The position numbers and the translations under genes were made by a program. The notes beneath the pieces were generated by a model. The model ran no database searches. It saw only the letters and a list, made by a program, of their open reading frames with translations, and was not told where the DNA came from. This document shows, piece after piece, positions 5,815 to 7,677 of a stretch of DNA of 7,677 bases; the stretch's first letter is position 1, and the number at the start of each line of letters is the position of its first letter. Origin of the DNA: Nitrospirota bacterium. Its GTDB lineage: Bacteria; Nitrospirota; UBA9217. The DNA lies in contig JAAXXJ010000133.1 of NCBI GenBank assembly GCA_013334545.1, positions 1-7,677 on the forward strand, read 5' to 3'.

Positions 5815-6492
5815 TTAATGATGCTCGCTGCCGTGCGCCTCTTCGATGGCGCCGGCGAGGTACAGCATGGTCAGGAGCGTGAAAACGCCCGCCTGGACGA
5901 AGGCCACGAATACGCCGAGGCCCAGGACCATGAACACAGGCACGAAGGGCGACAGCGCGAGGAGCGCGACGAGCAGCTTGTGCTTCGCGAGCATGTTGCC
6001 GAAGAGACGGAAGGCCAGCGATACCGGCCGCGCGAGGTGGCTGATGACCTCCAGGGGGATCATGAGCGGCGCCAGGAGCGGCATGGGGCCAACGAAGTGC
6101 TTGAAGTACGACAGCCCGTGCCTCGAAACGCCGATCACATGGGTTGCGAAGAACACGGTGATGGCCAGCGCCGCCGTCGTGTTGATGTTTCCGGTGGGTG
6201 ATTCAAAGCCCGGGACCAGCCCCTGCAGGTTGGACAATAGGATGAAGAGAAAGAGGCTGCAAATGAGCGGGAAGTATCGTTTTCCCTCCGGTCCCATGAT
6301 CTCCTCGATGTAATTGTCAAGGCCTTCGAAGATCACCTCGAACACGTTCTGAATGCCCGTAGGCGCTGTCCTTTTGAGGCTGGCGCGCGCCGCGAGGGCA
6401 AGCCCGATCAGCACGGCCATGACGAACCACGTATAGGTGACGATCTCCGGAATTCCATGGATCTCCGGTAGCAGCAGAGGGCCTTCTTTCAT
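5815..6492 (-). CDS. atpB: ATP synthase F0 subunit a
   Basis: Subunit a is the stationary membrane part that provides the proton half-channels against the c-ring. The 225-residue product is at the short end of the family but complete. Membrane helices are visible at about 18-37, 74-96, 105-123, 137-155 (amphipathic), 172-192 and 193-216. The essential arginine is Arg162 in SLAFRLFGNM, the equivalent of E. coli Arg210, and Gln200 in AFVQAGVFTLL matches the conserved final-helix glutamine. The PTGNINTTAALA motif (99-110) is also typical. AAGGAG lies 9 nt before the ATG at 6492. It heads the atpB-atpE unit. No atpI or F1 genes are present, so the F0 membrane genes appear separated from the F1 cluster, an arrangement known in several bacterial groups. 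The tail is His-rich (SEHH), which is unremarkable. Confidence 0.97.
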   Translation of the reverse strand: MKEGPLLLPEIHGIPEIVTYTWFVMAVLIGLALAARASLKRTAPTGIQNVFEVIFEGLDNYIEEIMGPEGKRYFPLICSLFLFILLSNLQGLVPGFESPTGNINTTAALAITVFFATHVIGVSRHGLSYFKHFVGPMPLLAPLMIPLEVISHLARPVSLAFRLFGNMLAKHKLLVALLALSPFVPVFMVLGLGVFVAFVQAGVFTLLTMLYLAGAIEEAHGSEHH

Positions 6493-6530
6493 ACCTGAGC
6501 GCTCCTTGGGGGATGGTGCTACGCTCGAAA

Positions 6531-6559
6531 AATCTACCGGAAAGCCCGTTTCTTGTCAA
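6531..6559 (-). promoter_or_regulatory. Predicted sigma70-type promoter of atpB-atpE
   Basis: On the minus strand a perfect TTGACA (6554-6559) is followed after 17 nt by TAGATT (6531-6536). The implied start near 6524 gives a leader of about 32 nt containing the AAGGAG ribosome-binding site. This is the best promoter match in the window. Confidence 0.75.
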
Positions 6560-6645
6560 GCAGAAACCCGGAACTGCCCATAAATATTCCTAATAAATCT
6601 ATAGAAAATGCTGAAGGCGGAGCGACCCACTATCCGGACGATGAT

Positions 6646-6683
6646 AAAAAAAACAACAAAATTAGCCGGGTCAATGCTATAAT
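6646..6683 (+). promoter_or_regulatory. Predicted extended -10 promoter of the isomerase gene, with A-tract
   Basis: TGCTATAAT (6675-6683) is a perfect extended -10 element. The -35 region (6655-6660, AACAAA) is poor, which extended -10 promoters tolerate. An A8 run (6646-6653) lies where an UP element would sit. The expected start near 6690 is 35 nt upstream of the ATG at 6725. The promoter is divergent from that of atpB, with about 120 nt between the two -35 regions or their equivalents. Confidence 0.6.
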
Positions 6684-6695
6684 CCTTCTTCACAA

Positions 6696-6715
6696 GCGCG
6701 GCCCTCCTGCCGCGC
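6696..6715 (+). promoter_or_regulatory. GC-rich hairpin in the isomerase leader
   Basis: GCGCGGC and GCCGCGC form a perfect 7-bp stem around a CCTCCT loop, in the predicted leader and ending 9 nt before the ATG. No T-run follows, so it is not a terminator. No Shine-Dalgarno sequence is visible beside the start codon, so the hairpin may limit translation, or the true start may lie further in. Confidence 0.4.
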
Positions 6716-6724
6716 CGCCTGACC

Positions 6725-7510
6725 ATGCAGCCGCTCGTTTGGCGGGGAGCCTGGCCACAATACCTCATGTACTTCTGCATTCGAAGACAGATCGAGTATA
6801 TCAACAGCGATGAGCGGCTCAGCAAGCTGCAGGGCGTGCCCATCGAACTGGCCTTGCCGCAGGACCTTGACGCGTTCCTGAGGGACAAGGACCGCCTTTC
6901 TGACATCGAGCGGCAGGTCCGGGAATACCAGGTTCCTGTCTACTCGGTCCACGCCCCTGACGGACATCTGGCCGACGGCACGTTCATCGACTGGGCAGGG
7001 AAGGCCGTCCAATTCGCCGAGGCCGTGGGATGCGGCATCGCAGTCTTCCACCCCGAGGACGTGGGCCCGGACAGCGGCGACCTGGACCATCTGTCCGTGG
7101 TCGAGAACATCAGGCATCTGCAGGAGCGCACCCGGGTCGTCATCGCCGTGGAGACCCTGTGGAACTCAAAGCGGGTCCTGACGCCCGATCTGATCATGAA
7201 GGAAAGCCTGCCGATGGTGCTTGACACCTCGAATCTTCCCAAGCCGGAGATCACCTGGGTCATCGAAAGCTACCATACCCATATCGTCAACCTTCATCTT
7301 TCGGCGGTGACCCGCGACCGCGAGCTGAAGGGCGTCGCGAAGAAATTCCAGCCGATTGAGCGCGATAATTTCTGCCTCGACCTCCTGGACCGCCTGCAGG
7401 AGCTGGAATGGAACGGCGTGGTCACCCTGGAGTACATGCCGTGGCTCCATGCCAAGGTGCTGGAGGACCGCGATCTGCTTGACCGCATCTACGGCATGGG
7501 AAAGGCATGA
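6725..7510 (+). CDS. Sugar phosphate isomerase/epimerase-like TIM-barrel protein
   Basis: The 261-residue product resembles the xylose isomerase-like/AP endonuclease 2 TIM-barrel superfamily. Barrel strands end in candidate metal or catalytic residues in the expected order: VYSVHAP (His76), IAVFHPE (His109), VIAVETLWN (Glu143), MVLDTSN (Asp167), IVNLHLSAV (His191) and VVTLEYMPW (Glu236). PIELALPQ (39-46) is an early strand. Members act on sugars, sugar phosphates, inosose or DNA; nothing here identifies the substrate. The start is uncertain: ATG 6725 fits the predicted promoter but lacks a Shine-Dalgarno sequence, and Met15 (6767, MYFCIRRQIEY) looks more like the natural beginning of strand 1, with GGGGAG rather far upstream. 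The gene ends at a palindromic terminator shared with a converging close relative, so it is one member of an inverted pair. Confidence 0.85.
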   Translation: MQPLVWRGAWPQYLMYFCIRRQIEYINSDERLSKLQGVPIELALPQDLDAFLRDKDRLSDIERQVREYQVPVYSVHAPDGHLADGTFIDWAGKAVQFAEAVGCGIAVFHPEDVGPDSGDLDHLSVVENIRHLQERTRVVIAVETLWNSKRVLTPDLIMKESLPMVLDTSNLPKPEITWVIESYHTHIVNLHLSAVTRDRELKGVAKKFQPIERDNFCLDLLDRLQELEWNGVVTLEYMPWLHAKVLEDRDLLDRIYGMGKA

Positions 7511-7593
7511 GGAGCGGTTCTTCCCATCGGGAAGAGAAATGGCCGAAGCGTTAAGCTTCGGCCTTTCTTGTTCCCGATGGGATGAACCGCTCC
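7511..7593. terminator. Bidirectional palindromic terminator between converging isomerase genes
   Basis: The core is a perfect 9-bp stem, GGCCGAAGC (7541-7549) and GCTTCGGCC (7555-7563), around GTTAA. T-rich stretches follow on both strands (TTTCTT on plus; ATTTCTCTT on minus), so it can terminate both genes. Outside the core the pairing continues: the 39-nt arms 7511-7549 and 7555-7593 match at 34 positions, including GGAGCGGTTC and CCCATCGGGAA blocks, right up to both stop codons. Confidence 0.8.
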
Positions 7594-7677
7594 TTATGCC
7601 CTTCCCGCGCCGTAGATACGGTCAAGCAGATCCCGGTCCTCAAGCTCCTTCGCGTGGAGCCACGGCATGTACTCCAG
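7594..7677 (-). CDS. 3' end of a second isomerase/epimerase copy (partial, converging)
   Basis: A minus-strand frame open to the right edge ends at TAA (7594-7596). Its 27 visible residues, LEYMPWLHAKELEDRDLLDR then IYGAGRA, match the last 27 residues of the plus-strand isomerase at 24 positions (Val to Glu, Met to Ala, Lys to Arg). The nucleotide match is 74 of 84 with no gaps. Five codon differences are silent third-position changes, and the stop codons differ (TGA and TAA). This is what a diverged coding paralog looks like. It retains the final strand glutamate (LEYMPW). The gene converges on its sibling across a shared terminator. The rest lies outside the window, so its completeness is unknown. 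Confidence 0.85.
   Translation of the reverse strand: MEYMPWLHAKELEDRDLLDRIYGAGRA

Noticed and set aside
6556..6906. Minus-strand frame upstream of atpB as a candidate atpI
   Set aside because: Its N-terminal half is antisense to the isomerase gene and its end overlaps the atpB promoter. It lacks the paired helices expected of AtpI.
7427..7677. Fold-back assembly artefact as explanation for the inverted repeat
   Set aside because: About 12% substitutions, no indels, largely codon-compatible, and different stop codons do not fit an exact mirror artefact. It stays worth a read-level check.

Overview
The window reads as bacterial chromosome of moderately high GC. Its mix of F-type ATP synthase membrane genes, a glutamyl-tRNA synthetase, short dispersed palindromes and a subunit c precursor with an apparent signal peptide resembles Nitrospirota or the former Deltaproteobacteria. 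That placement is inference from gene style only; no marker here fixes the taxon.

Layout. Almost everything is on the minus strand. From the right: atpB (5815-6492) and atpE (5281-5592) encode ATP synthase F0 subunits a and c. They have a good sigma70-type promoter in front, a strong intrinsic terminator behind, and an unusual repeat-filled 222-nt spacer between them. Next is a lipoprotein gene (4610-5122) broken by two compensating frameshifts, each in a six-base homopolymer. Then comes gltX (3023-4462), whose promoter is overlapped by a G-rich polypurine tract. A palindromic dispersed repeat separates gltX from a ygiD-like extradiol dioxygenase gene (2115-2897), which is followed 12 nt later by a small unknown gene (1761-2102). 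At the left, a secreted extracellular solute-binding protein gene (71-1591) with a palindrome-rich promoter runs into the start of a membrane-anchored protein cut by the window edge, a probable sensor.

On the plus strand, a TIM-barrel sugar phosphate isomerase/epimerase-like gene (6725-7510) is divergent from atpB. It converges on the 3' end of a second, closely related copy on the minus strand (7594-7677, cut by the window edge). The two gene ends and the terminator between them form one long inverted repeat: 123-nt arms, 15 mismatches, no gaps, 5-nt loop. The codon-aware mismatches point to real diverged paralogs rather than an assembly fold-back. This is the most striking structure in the window.

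How it fits together. atpB and atpE supply the proton-translocating a/c-ring interface, and gltX charges tRNA-Glu. The left pair may form a periplasmic binding protein/membrane sensor module. The tail-to-tail isomerase pair looks like an inverted gene duplication sharing a bidirectional terminator. I see no clear defence, CRISPR or mobile-enzyme system. The unusual signals are the inverted paralog pair, the double-frameshift lipoprotein, and the repeats lodged in the ATP synthase operon and next to gltX.
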